Positions 9,810 to 18,992 are shown, numbered from the stretch's first letter. The stretch: 64,000 nucleotides of DNA from JBGTIS01 sp041745535 (GCA_041745535.1 JBGTIS010000175.1:1-64000), one strand, 5' to 3'. Made by a program: numbers and translations. The notes: a model not told the origin generated them from the letters alone.

Positions 9810-10361
9810 CTACTTTTTCCTCGGACGCCAGGGAATTTCATCTATCTGTAATTCATGGGCCATTTTGCGGGAAAGTACAAACAGGTAATCTGAAAGGCGA
9901 TTTAAATACTGAATAATCACCAAATTTACAGGCTCTTTCTGGTGCAAATGAATGACCCACCGTTCCGCCCTGCGGCATACACAACGAGCGATGTGACAAT
10001 AGGAAACAGCCGGGTCGCCGCCAGGAATAATGAAATTTTTCATTTCGGGCAAACTTTCCTCCATTTCATCAATAGCCTTTTCCAGGGTGTTAATATCTTC
10101 AGCTTTCAGGTCGGGCAATGGTTTTTTCAGCTGATCGGAACTGGAAGCCAGGTGCGCGCCAATAGAAAATAAACGATCCTGAATGGCCCTGATAAATTCT
10201 TTTCGTCCCGCATTCACCGATTGGTCGCCCACCAATCCTAAATGCGCGTTCAGTTCATCTACCGTTCCATAGGCTTCTACCCGGTAATGTGCTTTTGAAA
10301 CGCGGATACCCCCTAAAAGCCCGGTGGTGCCTTCGTCACCAGTTTTGGTATAAATTTTCAT
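9810..10361 (-). CDS. pduO: ATP:cob(I)alamin adenosyltransferase, PduO type
   Basis: Makes adenosylcobalamin from cob(I)alamin and ATP. The 183-residue protein has the N-terminal nucleotide motif of the PduO/MMAB family (YTKTGDEGTTGL at 4-15), then AYGTVDELNAHLG, and the C-terminal arginine cluster CVCRRAERW. It is the single-domain form. There is no B12 riboswitch signature in the 160 bases upstream, and no other cobalamin gene in the window, so it more likely serves a coenzyme-B12 enzyme elsewhere (for example methylmalonyl-CoA mutase) than a local pathway. Confidence 0.93.
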   Translation of the reverse strand: MKIYTKTGDEGTTGLLGGIRVSKAHYRVEAYGTVDELNAHLGLVGDQSVNAGRKEFIRAIQDRLFSIGAHLASSSDQLKKPLPDLKAEDINTLEKAIDEMEESLPEMKNFIIPGGDPAVSYCHIARCVCRRAERWVIHLHQKEPVNLVIIQYLNRLSDYLFVLSRKMAHELQIDEIPWRPRKK

Positions 10362-10527
10362 GATTGTATTGTTTTGATTTTTTGTAATACGAAACCGATC
10401 CGTATAATCCGGACTGGCAATTTCTAACGAATTGCATGTCCTTATCTGTAAAACATTTTACATAACCGGTTCCCGCTTAAGAAACAGAATTATAAAAAGT
10501 CGGATTTGGTTTAAAAATGATGAACTA

Positions 10528-11268
10528 CTAATGAAACTTCACGGTTGTGTTAATGTTATCATTAATTTCATCTGACTCAACCAAGCCATCTTTCAGGCGA
10601 ACAATACGATGCGCGTAATGCGCGATATCATCTTCGTGCGTTACCATAATGATGGTATTACCCCTTTGGTGCAGTTCCTGGAAAAGATCCATGATTTCGT
10701 GTGATGTTTTGGAATCCAGGTTTCCGGTAGGTTCGTCCGCCAGGATAATGCTGGGATCATTTACCAGTGCCCTTGCAATGGCAACCCGCTGCCGTTGTCC
10801 ACCCGACAGTTCATTGGGTTTGTGACTGGTTCGGGTTCCCAATCCCACATTTTCCAATGTAACTTTTGCCCTTTCGAGCCGTTCCGATTTGGAGGCACCG
10901 GCATAAACGAGCGGTAAAGCTACATTTTCTAACGAGGTAGAGCGTGGTAAAAGATTGAAAGTTTGAAATACAAATCCTATTTCCTTATTTCTAATTTCCG
11001 CGAGGGCGTTTTCAGTCATGTCGCTCACATCGTTACCATTCAGCACATAAGTGCCTGAAGAAGGGGTATCCAGACATCCAATAATGTTCATCAAAGTAGA
11101 CTTGCCGGAACCTGATGGCCCCATAAAAGCTACATACTCACCCCGTTTGATGGTAATGGATACTGATTGCAAGGCATGGATCTCTTCTTCACCCATGATA
11201 TAGGTTTTCGCGATATTTTTTGTCTGTATAACGATTTCTGTTGGTTGGGACTGTCGGCTATTTTCCAT
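10528..11268 (-). CDS. ABC transporter ATP-binding protein, LolD/MacB type
   Basis: ATPase subunit of the MacB/LolD/FtsE class, which drives mechanotransmission across the periplasm or lipoprotein release rather than import. I start it at the ATG at 11268 (246 aa); the upstream alternative at 11298 is a TTG. Walker A is GPSGSGKST, the Q-loop FQTFNLLP, the signature LSGGQRQR, and Walker B IILADEPT, all intact, with the class-typical segment GNLDSKTS. No permease of the MacB or LolC type is adjacent. It follows the 1018-residue membrane/TPR gene by 95 bases on the same strand, so the two may be co-transcribed. Confidence 0.88.
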   Translation of the reverse strand: MENSRQSQPTEIVIQTKNIAKTYIMGEEEIHALQSVSITIKRGEYVAFMGPSGSGKSTLMNIIGCLDTPSSGTYVLNGNDVSDMTENALAEIRNKEIGFVFQTFNLLPRSTSLENVALPLVYAGASKSERLERAKVTLENVGLGTRTSHKPNELSGGQRQRVAIARALVNDPSIILADEPTGNLDSKTSHEIMDLFQELHQRGNTIIMVTHEDDIAHYAHRIVRLKDGLVESDEINDNINTTVKFH

Positions 11269-11363
11269 GAGCGAATACAAAGGATTAGGGTTGGTCAAGG
11301 TTATGTTTAAAAGAGGAAAATAATAATTTATAATTTCTTAACGTATGGAAACCAGAAATTTGT

Positions 11364-14300
11364 TTAAAATACTTCCATTTCCTTCGATTTCTGGTCATAT
11401 TTTTCTTTAAATAACTGGTAATCCTTCGCTGAAATCATCTCCTCGAGGTTAAACAATGCCTCACTTGCATAATTTTGTAAGCCCATTTCCAGGGCAGTCA
11501 GAATATATTTTTTAAGTAAATCAGAAGAAGGAGAATTAATTTCAATAGCACTTAAAAGTTTATCATATAGAAATGTAGATGAAATTTCCTGACGGGAAAA
11601 ATAGTCGATAGCAGCAAGAAAGCCCTTCACGAAAAAAGGATTGTCGAGCAGTCTTGTGAAATACAGTTTGGCATAGGCTTCATTACCTTGCTGTTCAGCA
11701 AGCATGGCCGAAACCAGTAGTTTATTACTTTTATCCTGATAGGAAGCTGGATGAAGCTGGGATAACAATTTTTTCAGTTCCTGATCTTTTTTAGCAGCGG
11801 CCAGCCTGGTAGCATTTCGCCATTGTATCCGATTAATAGCCAGGGCCGAGAGGGAATTATCCGAGAGAACAGCAGTAAATTGTGTTACAACCTCCGATTT
11901 ACCCGGGAACCTGTCGGCCAAATCCAGTAGTGCCATCGCTTTAAATGAAACATCGTGGTTAGAACTTAAAATTTCACCAACCTGCTCAGCAGAAAACATA
12001 TGACTTCTGAATCGAAGCACCTGATATTTGAAATCATCGTTTCGGGCAGTGATTTGAGAGGTTTCAGTGGCGGTAAGCACCGCTACCATAGTTTTGGCCA
12101 ACGATTGTAAAGAAGTAGTTTCAGTTGAATCTTTCTTCAGAATCTGTTGCCAGGTTTCAACAGCAGCATCAATCCGATCGGGTTTTTGAAACAAGCTTTC
12201 GGTAATGGCAATGGCCAGGTTCAGCTCACTTTCGGGTAAACCGCTATCACTGGCTTTTTTGAAAAACCGCTCAGCCACCAGCGGTGCGTGTTGCTGCAAA
12301 GCCCAGGTGCCCAGCAAATTGTTGTAATAACCAGATCGTAATAAGTTGCCGGTTTGCAGGCGATCTAACAGATAAAATGCTTCCGTTACCCGTAAATCCT
12401 GATACAGCGCCACCGCTTCGCTCAGGAGCAGGCTTTCACTGAAACTGAAGTTAGCCGGTAATTCCGCAATCCGTTTGGTTTCGTTCAGCACGCTGGAATC
12501 AGGATTTTCAATGCTGTTCAACAGATAATTATTCCGGTAAGTAAACATGAAATTATCCAGTGCGGAATCCTTGGGAAGGGTAGGAGCCTGGAAAACTGGT
12601 AATAAAGAGTCGCTTTTAGTAGAAAACTGGCTTACCAGGGCCAATGCATTCGCTTTGGCTGGCAGGTAATTCTGGTGCGTAAATAACTCGTTCAATGCGG
12701 AATCTGAACTAATTCCCAGCGTAGGAAAGTGGCGGTTGGTAAGCGCCAGCAAATTAGTCTCAGCAGTCCGATCCGTTCGCGAATCAGCCCTGGCTTGGTC
12801 AAGCAGATAAATCGCCGAATCCAGAATAGAGGTTTTTGCATATAGCAAAGCCAGATTATTCTGAATATATGCATTTCCTGGAAAAGTTTCCAGTCCTTCT
12901 TTCAGGTTAAACAAGGCATCAAAAAAACGTCCGTTTTCCTGATAAGCCTGGCTCAGGTTGATATAGGCAAATGGGGTAGGGCTTTTTAGTAGTGCCTGCT
13001 GAAAGTAAAAAGCAGTAAGTCCCTCGTCCTGTTGTTGCCGGGCCAGCGAACCCAACGCATAATTGGAACGATGATTCTGAAATTCATACTGGTTGCTGAG
13101 TTTATAGTATTGTTCCGCCGTAAAAAGCTCCTGATTGACCATATAAACATCGCCCAATCCAATATAATACCCGGCTACCGCCTGATAAAACGGGAACATA
13201 TTCGACTTCAGAAAAAAAGCGATTACTGCCACAAAACCCGCGATCTGGTAAGTAGCGTACGGAAAGTTAGGCGGACTGTAAATTACTTTGTGTACCTGTT
13301 TGTTTAAGATGAGCAGGCCATAAAAGTTAACCAGAATATAAAGGAAAAATAAGAAGCCAAAGCCCAGGTGCGTATAAATTATGGCATCTTCCAGCGTTTC
13401 AAGCACCGGATCATTAGCCGTAGCCATCAGATAACTAATGGTAGCAAAAGTGAGGGCAGCCAGAGCCAGATACAGATACGCGCCCAGTGGCCTGAAAGGC
13501 ACAATATTGCCATACACCTCTTCCTGTTGCCGAAAACTCCAGATGCCTGCCAGAGTAGAAATCAGTAACAAAATAAATGAATTGATATAGATTAAATCCC
13601 AGTTAATTACACCTGTGTTTTTCAGGTAAACAAAAAAGACGTTTACCAGATAAATAATTGAAATTACTGAAAAATGTATCAGACTGTTTTTGCTGCTCAG
13701 GCTGTTCCCCGTTGTAATAATTTGCAGGAAAAAGGAAATAAGATAATGAGCTACCAGAATGATAAATAATATACTAAGCACCAGCGGTCCGGCAATGCCG
13801 TAATTGGCCACTACCAGTGCCGCATTGGCCGTTCCATGAAACAAACCAATGATAAGACCGAAAATTACAAAACATGCCAGAAATACCAGTAACCTGCTGT
13901 TAAAACCATGTCGCGGATTGATCGCGTTAAAATAGTACAGAGGCAGCAGAAAGAGCACCAAGGCAATGATTAAGGCAAGGCTATCTCCGCTGCCAAAAAG
14001 AAAAAGCTGTTCAAACTGGCAGGTTACCAAAAAGCCTGCTACCAGTAATATAGCGGCGTAATACCAGAACCTGCTCAAAAAAGTAATTACAGCCAGCAAT
14101 ACGGCCAAGCAAAATATGAGTACCGTCAGGAAAATATAGGCAGCAGTTTTATTAATGTATAGGTCGCTGCCCCTGAAATGCTCATCAACCAGGTAATGAT
14201 CGCCCTGAAAAGAAAGCGAAAAAAGCCCCAGATTAAAAGTTTCAACCGGATGGGTAAACCGGTTGGAAACACTGACGGTATCCCAATGGATTACCGCAGC

Positions 14301-14420
14301 GGGACCTTGGATAAAACTATAACCAAAAAATGCTACAACAATTACGAAAAGGATGAGAAGAAACTGGTAAACTTTTTTTTGTGTACCAGTCCACTGCTTC
14401 CAGAAAAAAAATAAATTCAT
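11364..14420 (-). CDS. large polytopic membrane protein with C-terminal TPR repeats
   Basis: A 1018-residue protein I cannot assign to a named function. The first 425 or so residues hold about eleven to twelve membrane helices with short loops. The rest is helical and TPR-like: patterns such as AEQYYKLSNQYEFQNHRSNYA and repeated A-x-Y-N-L or NNLALLYAKT segments are visible from about 430 to 560, and degenerate repeats continue to the end. This architecture resembles the O-antigen-ligase-like or glycosyltransferase-like membrane proteins fused to TPR, but no catalytic motif is obvious. The downstream ATPase gene is on the same strand 95 bases away. Confidence 0.7.
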   Translation of the reverse strand: MNLFFFWKQWTGTQKKVYQFLLILFVIVVAFFGYSFIQGPAAVIHWDTVSVSNRFTHPVETFNLGLFSLSFQGDHYLVDEHFRGSDLYINKTAAYIFLTVLIFCLAVLLAVITFLSRFWYYAAILLVAGFLVTCQFEQLFLFGSGDSLALIIALVLFLLPLYYFNAINPRHGFNSRLLVFLACFVIFGLIIGLFHGTANAALVVANYGIAGPLVLSILFIILVAHYLISFFLQIITTGNSLSSKNSLIHFSVISIIYLVNVFFVYLKNTGVINWDLIYINSFILLLISTLAGIWSFRQQEEVYGNIVPFRPLGAYLYLALAALTFATISYLMATANDPVLETLEDAIIYTHLGFGFLFFLYILVNFYGLLILNKQVHKVIYSPPNFPYATYQIAGFVAVIAFFLKSNMFPFYQAVAGYYIGLGDVYMVNQELFTAEQYYKLSNQYEFQNHRSNYALGSLARQQQDEGLTAFYFQQALLKSPTPFAYINLSQAYQENGRFFDALFNLKEGLETFPGNAYIQNNLALLYAKTSILDSAIYLLDQARADSRTDRTAETNLLALTNRHFPTLGISSDSALNELFTHQNYLPAKANALALVSQFSTKSDSLLPVFQAPTLPKDSALDNFMFTYRNNYLLNSIENPDSSVLNETKRIAELPANFSFSESLLLSEAVALYQDLRVTEAFYLLDRLQTGNLLRSGYYNNLLGTWALQQHAPLVAERFFKKASDSGLPESELNLAIAITESLFQKPDRIDAAVETWQQILKKDSTETTSLQSLAKTMVAVLTATETSQITARNDDFKYQVLRFRSHMFSAEQVGEILSSNHDVSFKAMALLDLADRFPGKSEVVTQFTAVLSDNSLSALAINRIQWRNATRLAAAKKDQELKKLLSQLHPASYQDKSNKLLVSAMLAEQQGNEAYAKLYFTRLLDNPFFVKGFLAAIDYFSRQEISSTFLYDKLLSAIEINSPSSDLLKKYILTALEMGLQNYASEALFNLEEMISAKDYQLFKEKYDQKSKEMEVF

Positions 14421-14493
14421 TGAGTATTAAAGTTAGTTACTTTGCGCAGTTTAGGTCAGGTAGTAAAGCACTAACGTTGAAAAGTAAAATTCG

Positions 14494-14781
14494 CTATTCA
14501 ATTACTTTGGGAACAATAAAATATTCTGAGTTTTTTTGAGGAGCATTCAACAAACCCTGACTTCTGGGTAATGGTGTTTCGGTAATATCGTCTCGCAAAG
14601 CATTTACTTCCTGCGACATACTTTTTAATATTTCCACTTCGGAGGTATCTACCTCATTCAGGGTTTCAACCCAGGTTAAAATTTCGCTCAGGCTTCGCAG
14701 CATTTCATCTTCTTTATCTTCCTTATATTCAAGGCGGGCTAAATGCGTGATTTTTCTAAGCGTTTCGCTATCTATTTTCAT
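14494..14781 (-). CDS. gatC: Asp-tRNA(Asn)/Glu-tRNA(Gln) amidotransferase subunit C
   Basis: Small subunit that stabilises GatA-GatB in making Gln-tRNA(Gln) and/or Asn-tRNA(Asn). The family begins at the ATG at 14781 (MKIDSETLRKITHLARLE), giving 95 residues, the usual size. The frame upstream of it to 14847 encodes 22 residues unlike GatC and is rejected. The C-terminal segment has the typical LRDD and a terminal motif with Pro-Lys-Val-Ile-Glu. gatA and gatB are not in the window, which is common because the subunits are often scattered. It lies downstream of plsC with about 120 bases between. Confidence 0.93.
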   Translation of the reverse strand: MKIDSETLRKITHLARLEYKEDKEDEMLRSLSEILTWVETLNEVDTSEVEILKSMSQEVNALRDDITETPLPRSQGLLNAPQKNSEYFIVPKVIE

Positions 14782-14901
14782 GCGTTTGTTAAAAATTAAT
14801 AGGACTGCTGTGGATTGCCAAAAAAATATTTCTTCAAAACTAACCAAAAGTTAATGGAATTCATGGATAATTAAGCCAATATTGTAGGTTTTTGGTTAAA
14901 A

Positions 14902-15666
14902 TTATTCATTTTTTACAGCAATTTTCCGTTTTACAGCAGGTTTGTTCTGTCTTTTCAGTTCCTCATCAATCACCTTAAAAACCCTTGATTTCAAATGTTC
15001 CAGATCAGCCAATGTGAGTCCTTTTGTACTGATAGGTTCATGAAAAATGATTTTGAGTTTGCGGCGATATACCAAAAGAGAGCCATCTTCCGGCAGGCAC
15101 ATCCAGTTGAATGGAATGGTTACCGGAACAATAGGTACCTGCTTCTCAATAGCCACCCGGAAGGGGCCATCTTTAAAACTTACCATTTGTGGCGGATTGG
15201 TAGTGCGAATACCCCCTTCGGGAAACATACCCAGGCTAAAGCCTTCATCAATCACCCTTTTAGCCTTTTCCAGGGCCGCGTACCGGCTCCGCAAATTGTT
15301 TCTGTCGAGGGTTATATGCAATTTTCTGTACATATATCCGAACAGGGGAAGTTTACCAATAGAGGCTTTTCCTACAAAAACAATAGGTTTCGGAACATAA
15401 CCAAGCATTACAATATCGAACCAGGAGGTGTGGTTGGCGGTAAAAATATAAGTAACATTTTTATCCAGCGGAAAACGCCATTCCAGTGATACGGGAATGA
15501 AACAAAGAAAAAAGTAAAGGCGCGACCATAGGTAGTTTAATTTCAGGGCGTATGGGTACCATTCTTTTTTTATCATGAATAATAAAAAAAATGGCAGCAT
15601 TACCAGAAAAATGAGACCGAATAAAACTAGGCAATAGGTAGAATAAATTCTTCTCCAAATCCGCAT
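14902..15666 (-). CDS. plsC: 1-acyl-sn-glycerol-3-phosphate acyltransferase
   Basis: Second acylation step of phosphatidic acid synthesis at the inner membrane. The protein is 254 residues. An N-terminal membrane helix spans about 8-30. Catalytic motif I is NHTSWFD (His79, Asp84), motif III is FPEGGIR near 153-159 and the substrate pocket motif VPIVPVTI lies near 180. The C-terminus is strongly basic. It is followed on the same strand by gatC. Family members can use lyso-ornithine lipids instead, which the sequence does not exclude. Confidence 0.93.
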   Translation of the reverse strand: MRIWRRIYSTYCLVLFGLIFLVMLPFFLLFMIKKEWYPYALKLNYLWSRLYFFLCFIPVSLEWRFPLDKNVTYIFTANHTSWFDIVMLGYVPKPIVFVGKASIGKLPLFGYMYRKLHITLDRNNLRSRYAALEKAKRVIDEGFSLGMFPEGGIRTTNPPQMVSFKDGPFRVAIEKQVPIVPVTIPFNWMCLPEDGSLLVYRRKLKIIFHEPISTKGLTLADLEHLKSRVFKVIDEELKRQNKPAVKRKIAVKNE

Positions 15667-15742
15667 GAAAATTATATTCTTTTCAATTTCGGAAAAATAA
15701 AAATACCGAAAGCTGATTCCCCTAAACCAAAAGGACAGTCAG

Positions 15743-16987
15743 TCATTTTTTATACGTTTTAAAATCCAGAATTGTTTTTTCTATAATGTCACAGCAATCG
15801 TGAAGTTCCTGGTTGGTAATAATAAGTGGTGGCGCGAACCGGATGATATTTCCATGCGTGGGTTTGGCCAGTAAACCATTATCTTTCAGTGCCAGACAAA
15901 TGTTCCAGGCGGTTTCACTTTCGGGTGAATCGTTAATTACAATGGCATTTAATAGTCCTTTTCCCCGTACCAGGGTTACCAGATCAGATTTGCTAATCAG
16001 GTTTTCCATTCTTTTCCGGAATATGTCTCCTGCCTGGGTAGCTTTTTCAGCCAGTTGCTCATCCATTACCACCTGTAGGGCTGCCGTGGCTACCGCGCAG
16101 GCCAAAGGATTTCCACCAAAGGTAGAACCATGTTCACCAGGTTTGATGGTAAGCATCACTTCATCGCTTGTTAACACAGCCGAAACCGGCAGCACACCAC
16201 CGGATAATGCTTTGCCGAGAATAAGTATATCGGGTTGTACCCCTTCGTACTGGCAGGCATACAATTTACCAGTACGGGCAATTCCGGTTTGTACTTCGTC
16301 AGCAATAAAAAGCGCATTCGCCTCACTGCAAAGGTCATACGCCTGTTTCAAATAGCCATCATCCGGTACCACCACGCCGGCCTCACCCTGAATGGGTTCC
16401 ACCATAAAACCGGCCACATTCGGATCTGCCAATGCTTTTTCCAGAGCAGGCAGGTCGTTATAAGGAATGATGTCAAAACCCGGCATAAAAGGCCCGAATC
16501 CACGCGTGCTTTGCGGATCGGTAGAAGAGGAGATTGCCGCCAGGGTTCGTCCCCAGAAATTTCCTTCCGCAAAAATTATTTTAGCTTTATTATCGGGCAA
16601 CCCTTTTACGGTATATGCCCATTTCCGACAAAGCTTTACCGCGGTTTCCCCACCTTCCACGCCGGTATTCATGGGCAGTACCCGATCGTAATCGAAAAGT
16701 CCGGTAATGAATCTTTCAAATGGGCCCAACATATCATTATAAAAGGCCCGGGAAGTAAGCGTAAGTCGGGAAGCCTGTTCGATAAGGGCCTGCACAATGT
16801 GCGGATGGCAGTGCCCCTGATTAACAGCACTGTATGCTGAAAGAAAATCGTAATATTTTTTACCTTCTACGTCCCAAAGGTAAACACCTTCACCACGGGT
16901 AAGCACTACCGGCAGCGGATGATAATTATGCGCGCCATACCGGTCTTCTAATTCAATAGCCAATTGACTGGAAATGATCGTATCCAT
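15743..16987 (-). CDS. rocD: ornithine--oxo-acid transaminase
   Basis: PLP-dependent class III aminotransferase converting ornithine and 2-oxoglutarate to glutamate-5-semialdehyde and glutamate. The 414-residue protein matches family length. Visible marks are NTGVEGGETAVK near 108-118 (phosphate-binding region), Asp230 in FIADEVQTG which contacts the pyridine nitrogen, and Lys259 in LILGKALSGG, the Schiff-base lysine. The early GAHNYHPLPVV segment is typical of ornithine aminotransferase rather than acetylornithine aminotransferase. No arginine catabolic genes are adjacent. The upstream region to rpmB is 285 bases and divergent. Confidence 0.93.
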   Translation of the reverse strand: MDTIISSQLAIELEDRYGAHNYHPLPVVLTRGEGVYLWDVEGKKYYDFLSAYSAVNQGHCHPHIVQALIEQASRLTLTSRAFYNDMLGPFERFITGLFDYDRVLPMNTGVEGGETAVKLCRKWAYTVKGLPDNKAKIIFAEGNFWGRTLAAISSSTDPQSTRGFGPFMPGFDIIPYNDLPALEKALADPNVAGFMVEPIQGEAGVVVPDDGYLKQAYDLCSEANALFIADEVQTGIARTGKLYACQYEGVQPDILILGKALSGGVLPVSAVLTSDEVMLTIKPGEHGSTFGGNPLACAVATAALQVVMDEQLAEKATQAGDIFRKRMENLISKSDLVTLVRGKGLLNAIVINDSPESETAWNICLALKDNGLLAKPTHGNIIRFAPPLIITNQELHDCCDIIEKTILDFKTYKK

Positions 16988-17203
16988 ATGAAAATTAATT
17001 TGAAAAAATATGCTCTGTTAACTTTAGCAAATGCCGTCACACGAAATTAGCAGGAGCTTTTACTATTTCGAAATTAAAGATAATAAATCTGTATTGTGAC
17101 AATAAAAGCAAAATCTTTTCAACTTTGTAGCCCCCTTTTAGATTTTACTTCCCTATTTATTCCGATTCTTTGCATATTATATAAAATTACCTTATCATTC
17201 AGT

Positions 17204-17234
17204 TTTGTTGTTTAATCATTTTTTTTGATATTTG
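17204..17234 (+). promoter_or_regulatory. Bacteroidota sigma-A-type promoter for rpmB cluster
   Basis: The -33 element TTTG is at 17204-17207, a 19-base spacer follows, and GATATTTG at 17227-17234 matches the -7 consensus TAnnTTTG with one mismatch. The predicted transcript start near 17240 leaves a leader of about 33 bases before the ATG of rpmB. Spacing and distance are exactly those known for Bacteroidota housekeeping promoters, and the gene is a ribosomal one. Confidence 0.6.
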
Positions 17235-17272
17235 CAGTCCGATTTTAAATTCAGGAAAACAGCAATACATTT

Positions 17273-17512
17273 ATGTCTAAGATTTGTCAGATAACAGGAA
17301 AAAGACCTCAGGTGGGTAACAACGTATCCAAAGCTAATAATAAAACAAAACGCAAGTTTTATCCTAACCTTCAGAAGAAGCGTTTCTACGTGCCTGAGGA
17401 AGATAAATGGATTACGCTGAAATTGTCGACCAGGGCATTAAAAACCATCAACAAAAACGGCATTACAGCCGTTCTTAAAAAGGCCAGGGAAGCTGGCAAC
17501 GTGCTGGTTTAA
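17273..17512 (+). CDS. rpmB: 50S ribosomal protein L28
   Basis: A 79-residue basic ribosomal protein. The N-terminus SKICQITGKRPQVGNNVS is the L28 signature, and the segment LKLSTRALKTINKNG matches the C-terminal half of the family. First gene of rpmB-rpmG-DUF4295-ftsY, 63 bases before rpmG, an order found widely in Bacteroidota. It is driven by the promoter at 17204-17234. Confidence 0.97.
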   Translation: MSKICQITGKRPQVGNNVSKANNKTKRKFYPNLQKKRFYVPEEDKWITLKLSTRALKTINKNGITAVLKKAREAGNVLV

Positions 17513-17575
17513 AGCAGGTGATTTTTAAGATGGAGCAATATAACACTTATTCATAAGTAAAAACTTTTAAACACA

Positions 17576-17764
17576 ATGGCAAAAAAGGGAAAAGGTAACC
17601 GGATCCAGGTAATCATGGAATGTACCGAACATAAAGAAAGCGGTATGGCGGGTACATCACGATACATTACCACCAAAAATAGAAAAAACACCCCGGATCG
17701 GTTGGAAAGAAAAAAATTTAATCCGATTTTAAAGCGGTATACAGTTCATAAAGAAATAAAATAG
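17576..17764 (+). CDS. rpmG: 50S ribosomal protein L33
   Basis: A 62-residue basic protein of the bL33 family. It contains GNRIQVIMECTEHKESG near the N-terminus and a lysine-rich C-terminus with NPILKRYTVHKE. Only one cysteine is present, so this is the zinc-free (C-minus) form, which does not depend on zinc supply. Seven bases separate it from the DUF4295 gene. Confidence 0.97.
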   Translation: MAKKGKGNRIQVIMECTEHKESGMAGTSRYITTKNRKNTPDRLERKKFNPILKRYTVHKEIK

Positions 17765-17771
17765 AAATAAC

Positions 17772-17927
17772 ATGGCAAAGAAAGTTGTTGCAACCCTGAA
17801 GAAAGCCGACGCTAAAGGTGTAGCGAAGGTGATCAAAGCAGTAAAATCTCCTAAAACCGGTGCTTTTACCTTCAAGGAAGAAATAATTCCGGTAGATATG
17901 GTCAAAGATTATCTGTCTGGTAAATAA
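17772..17927 (+). CDS. DUF4295 small basic protein (probable ribosomal protein bL38)
   Basis: A 51-residue lysine-rich protein, start MAKKVVATLKKADAKGVAKV and end VKDYLSGK. It belongs to DUF4295, restricted to Bacteroidota and nearly always found after rpmG. From memory, the Flavobacterium johnsoniae ribosome structure revealed a new large-subunit protein called bL38; its size and phylogenetic range match this family, and I infer that it is the same. Its sequence (11 Lys in 51 residues, no acidic run) fits RNA binding. It is followed 24 bases later by a strong terminator before ftsY. Confidence 0.88.
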   Translation: MAKKVVATLKKADAKGVAKVIKAVKSPKTGAFTFKEEIIPVDMVKDYLSGK

Positions 17928-17951
17928 TAACCGGTTTATCTTCAAGAAATT

Positions 17952-17977
17952 AAAAAGTCCCAAACCGGGACTTTTTT
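17952..17977 (+). terminator. intrinsic terminator after the ribosomal cluster
   Basis: A perfect 10-bp stem, AAAAAGTCCC at 17952-17961 with GGGACTTTTT at 17967-17976, 5-base loop AAACC, ending in six T. It sits between DUF4295 and ftsY, so ftsY probably has its own promoter or is expressed by read-through. The A-rich left arm makes it workable on both strands. Confidence 0.85.
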
Positions 17978-18024
17978 AGTATATTCAAACTTCAATTTTT
18001 TCCTCTTTTTAAAATTTTCCAATC

Positions 18025-18981
18025 ATGGCCTGGTTTAACTTTTCAAAAGAAAAAAAAGAGTCGCTCGACAAAGGTTTAGAAAAAACCAAAGACAGTTTCT
18101 TTTCTAAAATGAGCAAAACCATTGCCGGTAAGTCCAAAGTGGATGATGAGGTATTGGACGAACTGGAAGAAGTGCTGGCAACCAGCGACGTGGGCGTAGA
18201 CACTCTCATCAAAATAATCGACCGCATCGAAGCCCGGGTGGCCCGCGACAAATACCTTAGCACGGCTGAACTGGACCGCATTCTGAGAGAGGAAATCGCA
18301 GGCCTGCTTACCGAACATGATGATCCTACCACAACTACGCGGGAATTTTCTGTGCCCTCCACCCATAAACCGCACATCATACTGGTAGTAGGCGTAAACG
18401 GGGTCGGTAAAACCACTACCATAGGCAAGCTTGCCGCTCAATTCAAGAAAAATGGCAAACAGGTAATTCTGGGCGCTGCCGATACCTTTCGGGCAGCTGC
18501 TGTAGATCAGCTTATTCTGTGGGGCAATCGGGTGGGAGTGCCCGTAATTTCTCATGGCATGAATACCGACCCTGCCTCTGTGGCCTATGATGCTGCCAAA
18601 GCTGGCATAGAGCAACAGGCCGATGTGGTAATTATTGATACCGCCGGCCGCCTCCACAATAAAGTAAACCTGATGAACGAATTATCTAAAATTAAAAGGG
18701 TAATTCAGAAGATAGTACCGGAAGGACCGCATGAGGTGTTGCTGGTACTGGATGGCAGCACCGGACAAAACGCTTTCATTCAGGCCCAGGAATTTACCAA
18801 AGCCACCGAAGTAACCGCCCTGGCGATTACCAAACTGGATGGCACAGCCAAAGGGGGCGTGGTAATTGGTATTTCCGATCAGTTTAAAATTCCGGTGAAA
18901 TACATCGGTGTGGGCGAAAAGATAGATGACCTGCAGGTATTTAACAAAATGGAATTTGTAGATTCCTTATTCAAAAGATAA
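18025..18981 (+). CDS. ftsY: signal recognition particle receptor FtsY
   Basis: GTPase that docks SRP-ribosome complexes at the membrane. The protein is 318 residues and consists of the N and G domains only; the long acidic A domain of E. coli FtsY is absent, as in many Bacteroidota, and a short N-terminal segment (MAWFNFSKEKKES) takes its place. G1 is GVNGVGKTTT, then DTFRAAAVDQL, G3 DTAGR, G4 TKLDGTAKGG, all intact. The reading frame runs into the convergent zinc-peptidase-like gene with 11 bases between stops. Confidence 0.96.
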   Translation: MAWFNFSKEKKESLDKGLEKTKDSFFSKMSKTIAGKSKVDDEVLDELEEVLATSDVGVDTLIKIIDRIEARVARDKYLSTAELDRILREEIAGLLTEHDDPTTTTREFSVPSTHKPHIILVVGVNGVGKTTTIGKLAAQFKKNGKQVILGAADTFRAAAVDQLILWGNRVGVPVISHGMNTDPASVAYDAAKAGIEQQADVVIIDTAGRLHNKVNLMNELSKIKRVIQKIVPEGPHEVLLVLDGSTGQNAFIQAQEFTKATEVTALAITKLDGTAKGGVVIGISDQFKIPVKYIGVGEKIDDLQVFNKMEFVDSLFKR

Positions 18982-18992
18982 TCATCACATTT

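Noticed and set aside
10362..10527. Cobalamin riboswitch before the PduO-type adenosyltransferase
   Set aside because: No B12 box or extended fold signature seen in the 165-base gap.
14782..14847. N-terminal extension of GatC
   Set aside because: GatC family starts at the ATG at 14781; the extension is not similar to the family.
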